Of a DNA stretch of 64,000 nt, positions 24,401 to 38,300 are shown in pieces. The notes beneath the pieces are model-generated. The model was given only the letters and a program-made list of their open reading frames with translations. It was not told the DNA's origin and searched no databases. The stretch lies in assembly GCF_036711975.1 (NCBI RefSeq), contig NC_091973.1:2418001-2482000 (forward strand), written 5' to 3'. Made by a program: the position numbers and the translations under genes. The stretch comes from Onthophagus taurus (Eukaryota; Arthropoda; Insecta; Coleoptera; Scarabaeidae). Position 1 is the first letter of the stretch. Each line of letters opens with the position of its first letter.

Positions 24401-25071
24401 TTTCAATTTCTAATGATTCTGATTCGTGCTCGTATAATTCTAATCATCTTATGGATTCTGTCATGTTTTTTTACAGTCCAACAACTCCCGTTAAAAATCA
24501 AGATGATGCCAGAAAATTAGTCATCGATTTTTTGACAGATAAAAATGTAGCTTCATCTACGTTTCTTCTAGCTACTTATATGAGCACACATCGACCTACT
24601 TACGTTTATAGATTTGACATGAAACCAAGTACCGAAGCTGTTTTAGTCGATTTGCCAGATTGGATATCAGTTCCGCATCTTTTCGATTTATTATATGTTT
24701 GGGGAGCTCCATATTGGGTGCGGTTATCGGGAAACTGGGACAACAGAGATCGACTAACTGCTGATGTGATAATGACTTTTTGGACAAATTTTGCGAAACA
24801 CTCAAACCCCATGCATTCTTCACCTTACCCCATCAAATGGGACGCTTTTGTTGAGGATAATCCCGGAATTTTATTGATGGATAGAACGTACGTCATGAGT
24901 ACAGCCGACAAAATTAATTATAAATCATTTCAATTTTGGAATGATTATTTCCCAAAAGTTTTAAGCGTGGCAACGACTTGTTGCAACCCCAAGGAAGACG
25001 GACAAACAGTTTTTCGATCAGACGTGTTAGTCGTAACACTAGGAATTAGTTTCACTTTAATATTAAATTAA
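21468..25071 (+). CDS. Catalytically dead carboxylesterase-fold protein, probably GPI-anchored
   Basis: Two exons, 21468-21843 and 23642-25071 (phase 1), give 601 residues. There is an N-terminal signal peptide (LLVLPLLISF) and the cholinesterase/carboxylesterase fold with EDCLYLNVYVPS, NFGLMDQRAAITWVKENI and GGDPENICLMGYGAGA. The nucleophile elbow GxSxG reads GYGAG, so Ala222 replaces the catalytic Ser. The oxyanion-hole HGGGF region reads HPGSF. The Glu (TGYTNMED) and His (VPHLFDLLYVWG) regions are retained. The C-terminus ends in a short hydrophobic tail (VLVVTLGISFTLILN) after a Cys pair, as in GPI-anchored cholinesterase-like proteins. By family knowledge such proteins act in adhesion or ligand binding (neurotactin, neuroligin, glutactin), but I cannot assign it to one. 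The intron holds a MITE and family B repeats. Confidence 0.87.
21900..22797. other. Esterase-like gene intron, with a GC-richer island
   Basis: The stretch 21960-22670 is richer in G+C and CpG than other intron sequence here, with blocks such as 22430-22600. There is no coding frame and no tandem structure. It could be regulatory DNA or an old insertion. Confidence 0.35.
22798..23578. mobile_element. TIR element (pogo-type MITE) carrying family B foldbacks
   Basis: The left end reads CAGTAAAATCTCGATATAAC. The right end, reverse-complemented, reads CAGTATAATCTTGATATAAT. Both are bordered by TA. The 781-bp interior has no transposase and consists mainly of several family B hairpins (about 22930-23470). 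The TIRs resemble those of non-autonomous pogo-like elements. Confidence 0.75.
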
Positions 25072-25119
25072 AATTTGCAGTTTGTTGTTATTTTTGGAAA
25101 GTAGATCAACAAATTGTTA

Positions 25120-25125
25120 AATAAA
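25120..25125 (+). terminator. Poly(A) signal of the esterase-like gene
   Basis: AATAAA about 50 bp after the stop. A second lies near 25180. Confidence 0.55.
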
Positions 25126-26406
25126 GAAACGATACAAATTTGCAGTATTTTTAACACTACATGCCTATTGTTGAATGTAAATAAAACTTTATAAATGAAA
25201 TAAACGTATCACACACATTTATTGAAATTTTATTTATAACATTTTAAATAACATAAATAACTTTTTTCAAGAATATCATTAAAACTGCTATTATTATTAC
25301 CTCGGCTAAATTAGGCCTTATCTTAGAATACGATGTAAGCACTCTAATATGAGATAATGTATATTGGGGTTGTCTCATATTAGAGTGCTTACAATAACAT
25401 ATACATCGTCCCAAACACTGTCAGAAGAAATGTCAGTCATCATGGTAACCATCTTGATTTGTAACAATGTAGTATCAAGCAGCAATATTGGTGCAATATA
25501 TACAGCAATATATACTTAGTATTGGTGTGGTATCCAAGATCCTACATTATATGTTCTGAATTCTCCTATAGCCGAGATGCTGCCTTGAGTGATATTAATT
25601 GCAGTGTCTCAATCAGAGTATCCAAAATCGCTTAATGAGGCTTCTTTGCTTTAACTTTAACTTAGGTTGCTTATTATTGGTTGCAAATTTTGATATTTAT
25701 GCAAAAATAAAGATATAATTAATCAATTCAATTAATTTTTTTAATAATATAGGCAACCAAAGCAACTGTAAGTGAAAACGCCATCTAAATTTTTTTTCTT
25801 GAACTATGTAACTGCGTGAAGTTAGTTGGGGTTCGTAATTTAATTTGTTAATTAATTAAATTAAATTAATTACAATTAAATTTCCTTTGAAAATCATTTA
25901 TTAATGGTCTTTATTTAAGCTAACACTTTTCATGTCTTTTTATAGTGATTTCGCAATAATTAATTAATCAATTTTAGCAATAAACATGTCGTCATATGAA
26001 GGATTAAATGATATATTTCCACATCAAATTTCGCAAATTAATTTTTTATCGTATGGCAATTGGGTATAATTTGCGAAACTCTGTTTTACCGACTCCAGCA
26101 CGCTAAATTTAAAAAGTTTTTTTCTTATTTCAAAAATCTATTTATTTAAACAATTATTATTTTAAAAATTAGCGTATAAATTGATGTTTATTCAAAACTC
26201 AAATAAGTTAAAATAAAGATTTATTCCAAAATTCCCGAAAGAGGTCGCTAGTGTGTCTTTTCTCTTCAATATAAAGTGAAAACGTGCAATTTTGTCGTCT
26301 TTTACTACGCAGTTACGCTCACAACATTGTCAGTAGTTTTAACCTGCACGGCACGTGGACTTTCCACACGAGTGCAACGTTATTTCAATTTAACCGTAAA
26401 TACAAT
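25126..26406. other. Intergenic region between the esterase-like gene and IMPDH
   Basis: Contains one hairpin (25334-25393) and otherwise AT-rich unique sequence. The IMPDH promoter should lie in about 26260-26400; a TATAAAG-like string occurs near 26270. No gene seen. Confidence 0.4.
25334..25393. repeat. Perfect 21-bp hairpin
   Basis: TGTAAGCACTCTAATATGAG plus one more base and its exact reverse complement are separated by about 18 bases. Probably a miniature foldback element. Confidence 0.85.
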
Positions 26407-26474
26407 GTGAGTACAATTTAAAAACACGCTTACCGGCGAAGAGGTTATAATCAACATTTTTTCCCGCAGCAAAC

Positions 26475-28321
<1,847 letters not shown>

Positions 28322-28574
28322 AAGCAATTTTCGGTATTTATAAAAAAATTTAAAAGATAAACTATTGGTGTTCGTATTTACATGTTATAATCTGTAATAT
28401 TTAGGCTGATGACCCCTGTTAAGGACGCGTTCCTTTTTTGTCTATAAATGTAAACTGACTATCTATGGACCAAAACTAAATATTTTTTAATTTAATTTGT
28501 ATATTATTATTAAAACCTAAAAATCCGCCATTTAGAATAGGAATCTTTGCGGACGTGATAATAGATGGCGGGAG

Positions 28575-31434
28575 TTAATATTCAAAACTCAATAACATTA
28601 AAGAAAATAACCCTAAAATCCCAGAAGAGCTGCAAGCGTATGCTAAAACAGCTTCGTAATACAAGGGGCATAAATTTTTTGGCGAGCATTGCCTAGAAAA
28701 AATAAATAAATAAAAAAAAATTAAATTAATAAATCCTTACAAATACTGTATAAGCAATACAACTCCCCCAGAAAGTATTTTATCCGCAAACGTAACCGCG
28801 CTGTATACAAAACCCCCACCATAGCCATTTATTTTTATAAAATCCGCCGTCAAACATAAGCTGCTAACCATCGTTGCAGATCCTCCAATTCCTGAAGAAA
28901 CATAATTATATCATCTCATTAAAATAAAATAAAATTACCTGTAAAACTAACAGCAGCATACAATTGATTGTAAGAACCTAATGGTATCCCATAAGCAATC
29001 CATCCAGATCCTCCAAGGCAAAAAATTGACCCCACCAGATAAGTTAAACGGTGACCAAATTGTTTCGGTTTATATCTTAAGAGAATTGAAGCGAATAACG
29101 ATGCACAGAAACTGACCAACGGAACTACGGCCACGGCACTTCTAATACCATGATCTTTATCGCTACCGTTACTGTATCGTTCCTCTAAATACAACGGGAC
29201 GTAGATTAAATTCAAAATGGTGCAAAGCCTCGAAGACATGTACATCAAAGATACCGTATAAATGCTGAACTTTTTTAATACATTTTTATTCACTTTCTGT
29301 GGTGTTTCTCTTTGCGATGTGAAATTTGGTTGCGGTATTCCACAGTAAAATATCGATGAGGTGCATACTCCCAAGGCGGTTATTATAAAAATTAATTCCT
29401 GTGTTATAAAAAAATGTAGGTCAATAATTAAATTTTATAAAGTTGATTTTAATAATATTGACGTGTTCTATAAATCGTTTTCTATTCGATTTGATCCGCG
29501 TCACATTATGCATTATATCGTAAAAGCGTTGCGTAAAATATAGAGTACCTACTTTAAGAATATTAATCAGTTTTGCGTAACCATCGTAACCACGAGTCTT
29601 TTATGCGAAATACACGCCGCAAAAACACAGGTGTGCGTTGTATTGTGTTCTGTTTTTCGCGCGAAACACGTCGATTAAATCATAGTTCGATTACGAAACG
29701 ATTTTTTTCTCTCGACAGTTTAATATAGTTACCTGAAATTTGAAGATATCTTTCGGGCCTATGTTGTTGGGGTTTTCTCCGTTTTGTAAAACGATCCATG
29801 TTAATAAGTAAACAAAGATATTGCAGCAAACAGAAGCTGTGTATCTAACGGTAGTTAAATTAGAGCTTTGACGTTGGTCTATTGCAATTGCTGGTATTAA
29901 CGATAAATGAGATATTTGCACAATTGCCCAACCAATTTGGAAGATTATGACGAAAACGGTGTGATAAATTAATAATTTCCAACTATCCAACGTTGGTTTT
30001 AAAGAGAATATCATGCAAAACCCCACGGCGACCGCTGCCGTACCTAAAAGGAACCAAACAGGACTCGTTTTGCTTGGCGTTGATCATGGAAAATGGTCCA
30101 CGTGGGCTTCGTACTTGTTACGCACCTGCTTTGTGCCACGCCTTCGGCTTATTTAGTCGATCTATTGCCCAGCCACAAACTGGTGTGGCCAGCGAGTCGG
30201 CGACTTGGCCTAAAATATACAACCGGGCGTTAGGTGGATTGCCTCGGGCAGCTTCCGGTATAACCGGAATCGTAAATATAAACTTAAGACCGCTCGTTTC
30301 TCGTTTACGTTCGCCTTTTACGTTCTTCTTCTTCTAGAAACTACAAATTACCCGCTTAAACACTTCGAACTAACAAATTAAATCAAACATATTTCAAGAT
30401 ACACAATCATCATTCATTTTTTCAGTTAACAGTCGAGGTTGCTCTTTAATTAATCGTTCGCTCGACAGAGGAACAGTTCCATTAAACTGTTAAAAGAAGG
30501 TGTGGGATTATCTAAAAATACACTGCTCTTTGTCTTGCTAGATTCATCGCGGCCAATTACAGGTGACATCACCAAAAGCGAATGCAGATGTTGTTAAAAA
30601 TGAGCGTGTGCGGTCGCCTAAGAGTCTAGATCAAACGTTGATTTGCATGCCGAGATGATATCCTTGAATATAATACGCCAAGACACAGGTGTGCAAAAAT
30701 TAATCATGAAAAGTTCATCTCAAAAGAATTTTTTTTAATACTAAAGTATTATTTTTTTTTGTTGCATATTAACAAGTGAATGCAATAGTTGTATATATAA
30801 TATAATAGTTGTTAATGACGCCTTTTCAACACGTATGTTTACTTTTAGAAGTATAGAGTAAGTGGATTCACTCTTCTAAAACGATAAAACAAACAAAAAC
30901 GAGGCGTGAAGTCATTCAGAGAGACAGATTTTACGTTTTTTGTATCGCCCACTCTTACAACATGGCTTTCATGCAACCCTTTCACTTCTCTCCGTTCGAT
31001 TTTCTTATACAATTTTGTTAAGTAATTGTTTACAAAAAAAAAGTTAATTTATTTAATTATAATAATACATAATTTATGTGAAAAATATTGGGAAAAAGTT
31101 TGATATTTTATCACCTTCGAGACTCAATAGCCCCAAAGTGTTGACGCTTAAACGACTTGCAATGTTGAGGTAAACCAGACTTTAAAAGTTCACACTTTAA
31201 TCTCTCGAACGAGCGATCTTATTTTACAAGGATTTTTTTAAACTTACCCAACATCATCAGAGAACCAGCCGTTGTTGGTTCTATCTCCAAAATAATTTGA
31301 AAATAGAATAATGTATAAGAGAACCAAACGGCAGCACATAAATCGTTGTAAACGTGTCCAAGACCGTAAAAGAATAATTTCGCATCATTTAAAGGAGAAA
31401 TTTGATTTAACAAAGGTGCATTTTCTCCGTCCAT
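28575..31434 (-). CDS. MFSD12-like major facilitator transporter
   Basis: Six coding exons on the minus strand: 31248-31434, 30126-30209, 29733-30043, 28939-29398, 28741-28891 and 28575-28692, with consistent phases, giving 436 residues. The protein follows MFSD12 (lysosomal/melanosomal cysteine importer in vertebrates) along its length: GHVYNDLCAAVWFSYTLFYF in helix 1, QVADSLATPVCGWAIDR with the MFS loop, FQIGWAIVQISHLSLIPAI, SLMYMSSRLCTILNLIYVPL and GGFVYSAVTFADKI. About 12 membrane helices are expected. The N-terminus has an acidic dileucine signal, ENAPLL at residues 4-9, which fits sorting to lysosome-related organelles. The ATG at 31434 is the first in frame. Exon 2 ends within KAWHKAG and continues GTAAVAVGF, matching the vertebrate order. 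No break is seen. Confidence 0.93.
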
Positions 31435-31479
31435 TATCGATGCTTTTTTAAAATCCTTACAAAACGTCACGTTTTACTC

Positions 31480-32581
31480 TTCAGGTAAACGAAAATATTT
31501 TACTTTTCACATTTTATCACGTTACCTCAATATTCCACTACTCATCCATTCTCATTAACTCGGAAAGATTAGTCATGTGCCCTATGAATATTAAAACACC
31601 TTCCTGACTCACCCCTTTTTTTAATGTTTACTGGGAAATCCCACCCTTCTATTTTATTATAGTACGGCATGCGACGATGTCTCACTTCGTACTGTCTTTA
31701 GATATGTTTTCAAAAGGTTTCTTCTAACGCTTTTACATGAAACTTTATATCTTCAAACGTTCCAACGACTTTCTTTTAGGTTTATCTTCGACACAATCAT
31801 ATCAAATATCATTTTAATATATCTATCGATACAGAATAAATATATCGATATATTTATAGATATTTTTATTTAAATAATTAAATATTTTTGTACCAGAACC
31901 CAAGATGGTATTCAAGTCAATTTGGAAATCTAGGAAATCAAGAACACCGCACTTAATTATACCCGACGACAAATCCACATGGATTGTTTGCCGTAAAAGA
32001 GATTATAACCGATATACCAAGCTAGGCACAGAAGATGCCTCCCAAAAAAGATTGCAAGTCATGAAGTTAAATGCTTTTAGGATGCTAAAATTCTTACAAC
32101 CTGTTCTATTATAATAAGAATTCTGCTGGAATTACTACAAAAAAGAAGTCGAAGAAAATGTACCGAAATATTGGGATAGCTGATTCTAAGGTTAGTTGAG
32201 CATGTTATGGGAATGAGGACATGGGACTTTTTAGACTTGGAATCGTCTAGATTTTGGGCATGCTATGGAGATTATTAAGTTCGTCTGGGAACTTGTGTTT
32301 GATTCTGAGAGTTCTGTTTTAGGAGGGTTGAAGTTTTTCGACGCAGGTTAACAATGGGACGATGATGGTGGGCTAAAGGAGTTTATTATTTTCCGTCAAA
32401 TGAGGGGATAGTTGGCTTCAATGGTGAAGGATGCCTTGTATATGGATTTTTGAAGGTGGGACGAGAAGATTAATCTTTGGTCTAGGATGGATTTCTCGAG
32501 GAATTCACCCTTATTGTATGATAACCCAGATATATATTGAATAATTAATAAATCAAGAACTGATCCAGAACTAAAACGTCA
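31480..32581. other. Region upstream of the MFSD12-like gene
   Basis: Probably holds the MFSD12-like promoter. A 69-codon open frame at 31905-32114 starts in decent context but matches nothing I know, and the sequence after it looks like decayed once-coding DNA. Not called as a gene. Confidence 0.35.
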
Positions 32582-33835
32582 GCATTTTGAGCGTATATGA
32601 TGCTTTATTACAGTGTTGACCAGTTTTGTATCGATGTTATATTAACTCCAACGCCTCGGCCGCAAGCGACTTCGGCGTTTTGATATTGACTAATAGTTTA
32701 ATACAATGTGAATCAGCTTTATGTCGATATCATATCAACTCCAGGGCCTCGACCGCAAGCGACCTCGGCGTTTTGAATATATATGATACTTTATTACAAT
32801 GTTGATCAGTTTTGTGTCGATGACATATCAACTCCAGCGCCTCGCCCGCAAGCGACCTCGGCGTTTTGAGATTGACTAATTGTTTAATACAATGTTAATC
32901 AGTTTTCTGTCAATGACATATCAACTCTAGCGCCTCGGCCGCAAGCGACCTCGGCGTTTTGAGGTTGACTAATAGTTTAATACAATGTTAATCAGCTTTG
33001 TGTCGATATAATATCAACTCCAGGGCCTCGACCGCAAGCGACCTCGGCGTTTTGAATATATATGATACTTTATTACAATGTTGATCAGTTTTGTGTCGAT
33101 GACATATCAACTCCAGCGCCTCGGCCGCAAGCGACCTCGGCGTTTTGAGATTGACTAATTGTTTAATACAATGTTAATCAGTTTTCTGTCGATGACATAT
33201 CAACTCTAGCGCCTCGGCCGCAAGCGACCTCGGCGTTTTGAGATTGACTAATAGTTTAATACAATGTTAATCAGCTTTGTGTCGATATAATATCAACTCC
33301 AGGGCCTCGACCGCAAGCGACCTCGGCGTTTTGAGATTGACTAATAGTTTAATACAATGTTAATCAGTTTTCTGTCGATGACATATCAACTCTAGCGCCT
33401 CGGCCGCAAGCGACCTCGGCGTTTTGAGATTGACTAATAGTTTAATACAATGTTAATCAGTTTTCTGTCGATGACATATCAACTCTAGCGCCTCGGCCGC
33501 AAGCGACCTCGGCGTTTTGAGGTTGACTAATACTTTAATACAATGTTAATCAGCTTTATGTCGATATAATATCAACTCCAGGGCCTCGGCCGCAAGCGAC
33601 CTCGGCGTTTTGAGATTGACTAATAGTTTAATACAATGTTAATCAGTTTTCTGTCGATGACATATCAACTCTAGCGCCTCGGCCGCAAGCGACCTCGGCG
33701 TTTTGAGGTTGACTAATACTTTAATACAATGTTAATCAGCTTTATGTCGATATAATATCAACTCCAGGGCCTCGGCCGCAAGCGACCTCGGCGTTTTGAT
33801 TATATATTATGCTTTATTACAGTGTGGACCACATT
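32582..33835. repeat. 93-bp satellite, about 13 copies
   Basis: The landmark GCCTCGGCCGCAAGCGACC recurs every 93 bp (32653, 32746, 32839, 32932, 33025 and on). Two monomer types can be told apart: CTCTAGCGCCTCGGCC with GACATATCAA, and CTCCAGGGCCTCG with ATAATATCAA. They are interspersed in a partly regular order. Monomers have a GC-rich core in AT-rich flanks. Confidence 0.95.
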
Positions 33836-34683
33836 TGACCAGTTTTAATATTATATATATTATTATATATTATGCTACTTGCATAGTTTTGGGGTTGTTT
33901 CAGTAGAAAAAAAAATTGCTGATATAAAAAATAAAATTTGTACGTTTTATTGAAGTATATTTTTTTACCGTTGGTAGAACAAAGGTCAATTAGCAATCAA
34001 AAATAAGTGTTTGTAATTTCATTAAAACGTAAAACTGTTTCAAAATATGTTGACTGAAACAAATGGACATAAAATGATAGTTAATATTTAACAATTCCAA
34101 ATTTATTGACTTGTAGTTATTACCTATTGAACGTTTTAAAACAATTTTATTGCGTCGTAGGGTTGAAATCGCTACCGATTACGACGGTCATAAACTCGAT
34201 CCAATATTTCAACTATTATATCCGTAGACGTCATAATAAGTCTAATACGTATGCGTATATTGCCCATAGATCAAGGCTACAACCACTTGACGGTCACTTT
34301 TAAAAGATTTGTACGATCGATAGAGAGGAGGACGTTTCGATTTAAGTTACGACGTTTTCGGTTTTCGCAAAATAAAACTGGTTCCGAAAAGGCCATCAGC
34401 TTTTACAGTAAATATTCATAATTTCGCACTTTTCAGACTCGTTTACCTTACGTGATGGCATTAAAAGGAATACAATAAAACATGTGCGTATTAAAAAAAT
34501 TGAGGAATTGAGGTTTGAAAATAGATTTGCTTTTAGCAGTTTAGTAGCAGTTTTGAGGTGTAGTTCGTACTCCGGATCAATGAAATACACCGAAGCATTA
34601 TACGGCAGGAGATTAAAGTACAAGAAAGTGGACTAGTTGTGGAACCGGTTCCGTCGCGTACGTTCTCTCTCGTCTAAAAAGAA
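33836..34683. other. Non-coding AT-rich stretch
   Basis: No gene, repeat or signal I can support. Two 65-75 codon open frames (34106-34303 plus, 34396-34623 minus) have no family resemblance and are probably chance. Confidence 0.4.
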
Positions 34684-34728
34684 TATATAACGCAGGACGT
34701 ACATATGTCAATGTCTTTCCCGAGCGGA
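34684..34728 (+). promoter_or_regulatory. Possible TATA promoter and short first exon
   Basis: TATATAA at 34684-34690 is followed 26 bp later by TCAAT (initiator-like) and then a plausible donor, GCGGAG|GTAAAT, near 34728. It could be an alternative first exon of Semaphorin-1a, which lacks a promoter next to its ATG. Inference only. Confidence 0.25.
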
Positions 34729-34989
34729 GGTAAATACATTTTAAGATTCATGAAAAAAATTGAAAACCTTCAAACAACTTGGATAATCTTTAATTTTAAA
34801 TTAATTGGATGCGATTCGAATTTGTATTGTAATGTTTAATTTCAGACTTTTTTTGTTTTATATGAGACATCATACAAATGAAAGTGTGTATGCTAAAAAG
34901 TTAGTAATTATGAATTATGAAAGAAGAAAGTAAAGTTAGATGATTGAAAAGAAAAAGTTTTATTTTTTTTTGGATTTATTTATAGAGCG

Positions 34990-35393
34990 GGGACTTTTGT
35001 CTCGGTTCTGTGCACCTCCAGAGACTTGACGAGGCAACCACGTCCGTACAACGAATTTAGTCGAATACATTCGAACGTACCCGAACGCGTCGCTAGCCAC
35101 TAGTTTTCGTAAAGTGTAAACAGTTCGAACAGAAATAGCGTCTCGTGAGTGCGGAACGTATGTTTTTATTAAGCTTCTTTTTATTCTGTTTTCGATTTAA
35201 CATCGGGATCGATTTTCGCGACTTTCGCAAACTGTTTATTGACGATATAGATTTAGTGGTGATTCCCCGGAAGCGTTACGAGAACGGATCCTTTCACAAA
35301 ACCAAACTTTTTCAACACTTTCAATCTAAGAGCCCACAGTCAAACGAGTCTACTTGTTGAACTGTACATGTGAGGCCATAAAAGAAACCGGCG
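34990..35393 (+). other. Possible 5' UTR exon (candidate remote first exon of Sema-1a)
   Basis: A block richer in C+G and CpG than its surroundings ends in a strong donor, CCGGCG|GTAAGTAAAA, at about 35393-35394. The next plus-strand gene is Semaphorin-1a, whose ATG exon begins with an acceptor at 49057/49058, so the intron would be about 13.7 kb. A 67-codon open frame (first ATG at 35160) with a hydrophobic start lies inside; it may be an upstream ORF or chance. Confidence 0.3.
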
Positions 35394-38300
35394 GTAAGTA
35401 AAAAATTCAATTGTATGCTTCCCCTACGCTATATATTATTAGATTATTTATAATTTCATTCACTTTTATTTACTAACTAAATAAACGTTTAAATTTATAA
35501 CTTCATTTTACTAAATCATTTTTTTTAAGTTACTAATTACTAAGTTAAGCATTATATAATATATATTATTTGGTTTTTTTATGTTTCTAATTTCTAATAT
35601 AAAAGTTGAAACTAATTTAGAACTTCCAAGAAAACTTCTTTTCTAATCTTTTCCCTCCAAGCGTTTCTAACGGAGCATGTATATATATATATATATATAA
35701 GATTATATTATAGAAATGTAATTTAATCTAAGATTAATTGAACACACCCTTAATTAGTAATTAAAATAAAGGGTCATGTGGATATATTATAAGGATTCAA
35801 CGAGGTTTTTATATAATAGATATTGGATAACATCCTAACGGGTGTTTAATTGTTTACGTGGTGTTTCATTTCCCCTTGGTAAAAGGATGGGGTGTTTAAC
35901 GTGTTGGAAAGATGCGGATACAGTTCGTCTAGTAAATGTATAAAGATATAAATAGTGTTAATTCATGGTTGTAGACCCGAATGGGGCACAAAGCCAAGAT
36001 TTCGAAAAATTAGGCCGTTCTGTCTAGGAGAGATATTTTGGGTGCGCATCGTTTGTTTAAAAACTTTTTAGTTTGTTTAACCCAAACAATCATAATTGCC
36101 GATTTTTTGCTTGACGTGTATATTTTGATATTCACAAAGACCTCTTGTGTTGGGGGTTATTTATAAAGTTTAAAATCACAATCTCCGCATGAGACGTTTT
36201 GATTCTATTTTCCCTTCATGGTGACAACGTCTAAAATACCACGGGATTCTCGAGCGACTGTATAGATTTATTTTTGAGCACAGGCGCAAATAAACTTTAA
36301 AAAAAACTTATAATTCTCGTATTTCTTACTACGGAGTTGATTTGAACATTAACATTAAAATCTTGTGAGTGCATAAATGTTTATTGCGTCCTTGTTTGAG
36401 GTGAATGTAGCTTTACCCGACGTCGTCGTCGCCGCCGTTGGCTCTATCAGGGAAAAAAATAAATAAGCCATCGAGCTCTTTCGTAACGTCCCGGAGGCTC
36501 GGTGAATCTTCATCACGATTCGTTATTGAATGAAGCCGCTTCGTACGGTAAATGTCGCAAAACTTAAAGACGTGGGAGAGCCTTGCGTGGGCAACTAAAA
36601 ATGATCGTAGCCGCACCAATACTTTGGAACAAGTGTTGTTTGCCTTTTCAAAACTCGATCATGGGCGTGTACGTTGTTGCCTTTTAAAATCCAGATAACA
36701 ATTCAAATCACTTTCTTTTTTTTTTTTCAATCACACATTAAGTTCATTTTAATTACTCAAATATTTACAACTTTATTGATATTATATGGAAATTATTAAT
36801 ATTGGGATCTTTTGGAAGCATTAAGTACTTTTCTGCAAGCAGTATTTTGTTTTCTGCAAGCATTCTATAACTAGATCTAGCCTTGCATTAGCAGTATATA
36901 GCTTCTTACAAGCAATAAATAGTCTTTTGGAAGCAGTTTTAGTCTTCTGCAAGCAGTGGGCAATGTGCTATAAGCAGATCTAGTCTTGCAATGGCGGTAT
37001 ATAGTGTCCTACAAGCAGTAAGTAGTTTTCTGCAAGCAGTAACTAGTATCTATTCTTAGGCTTTATCTAGGAGTAAGCAATATTCTGTAAGCAGTAATAA
37101 CAGTCCCTAATTGTTCCATAAGGATGCTTTAGTCTCTCATTATGTGTTCTTCCAGTACCTATTGTTCTATTAAATAAATGTATTACAGATTAATAGCCTT
37201 AATCTGATTATAGGAGATGTCCTGTGTGTTCCATATAGTATAATATTATTATATATATTATTATATACTTATTATTTAAATAGTATATTTGATTTTTTGT
37301 TAGGAAAGATAAACATCAGCACGATATTAATGGAAGGAGTAATTTTTTATTCGAGAAAAGTGTTTTGGCGTTGAGCTGTTTCCAAGGGTAAAATATCGAA
37401 AAGCCGGACGGTTTGTTTTTACAATAAATTTTAAATATAGCCAGAGTGTCGGCTTCCTGTTAAATATAACGCAAACGTCTCTCTCCGGTCAAGCAGTACT
37501 TCGCGTTCTCAACAGCGAAGTGGAGCAGGAAGGCATGAATCGTCATGACAATGGTTCGTGTGTCAGGTGTGACGTCAGCTGATCCTCTCAACCAGAACGG
37601 AAACTTCTTAATTCATACAATTTAATTTGAGTGTTTTAAAAATTTTGCCTAAATAAGATTATTTTATTATTATATAATATAAATTATTTTTCTTTTCTTC
37701 ACGATGAGCTTGGGTTAAGCATGAAGGGTTCTTAACTGTTATAAAACCGCAGATTTCCTACAGGGAATCACGCTTCATGAAAGAGGAGAGGGGATTCTAT
37801 ACGACTCGAATTAGCTCATGTGAAGGAGTTGTCCATGAGAACTGGGAAAAAGTGTTTGTTCCCAGACAATGTTAACGAGCTTGGGTAACAAAATGAACCT
37901 TGTACACATAGACAATAAGGTCTATTTGAAATTGTGTATTTGTTAATATTTTATCTCATTTCTTCTTTTTAAAATAAAAATTTTGATTTAAAAAATATGC
38001 TTGGAATATGTATCCGTAAGTTTTACCGATTACATACTTTCTCTTTGCGGTAGAGGTTCTGGGAGACCAGTCATTTTCTCTTGGGTTTCATAACATGCCC
38101 CGACAACAACGAAAAAAATACCTTCGGGTCTCTTACCTACTTGTATACGATTTACAATTTACCGACAACTAACATTAAGAAAGGAATAAACGTATTTATA
38201 AGTTTTTAAAAGAGAGGTTCTCTTGAAACCTCTTGAAGGCTTTTAAAATTCGTTATAGGCGCACAGGAAATGAACGATTTCAAAATATTTGGCTTATTAA

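Noticed and set aside
31905-32114. A 69-residue gene upstream of the MFSD12-like gene
   Set aside because: No family resemblance, no splice partners and decayed-looking sequence after it.
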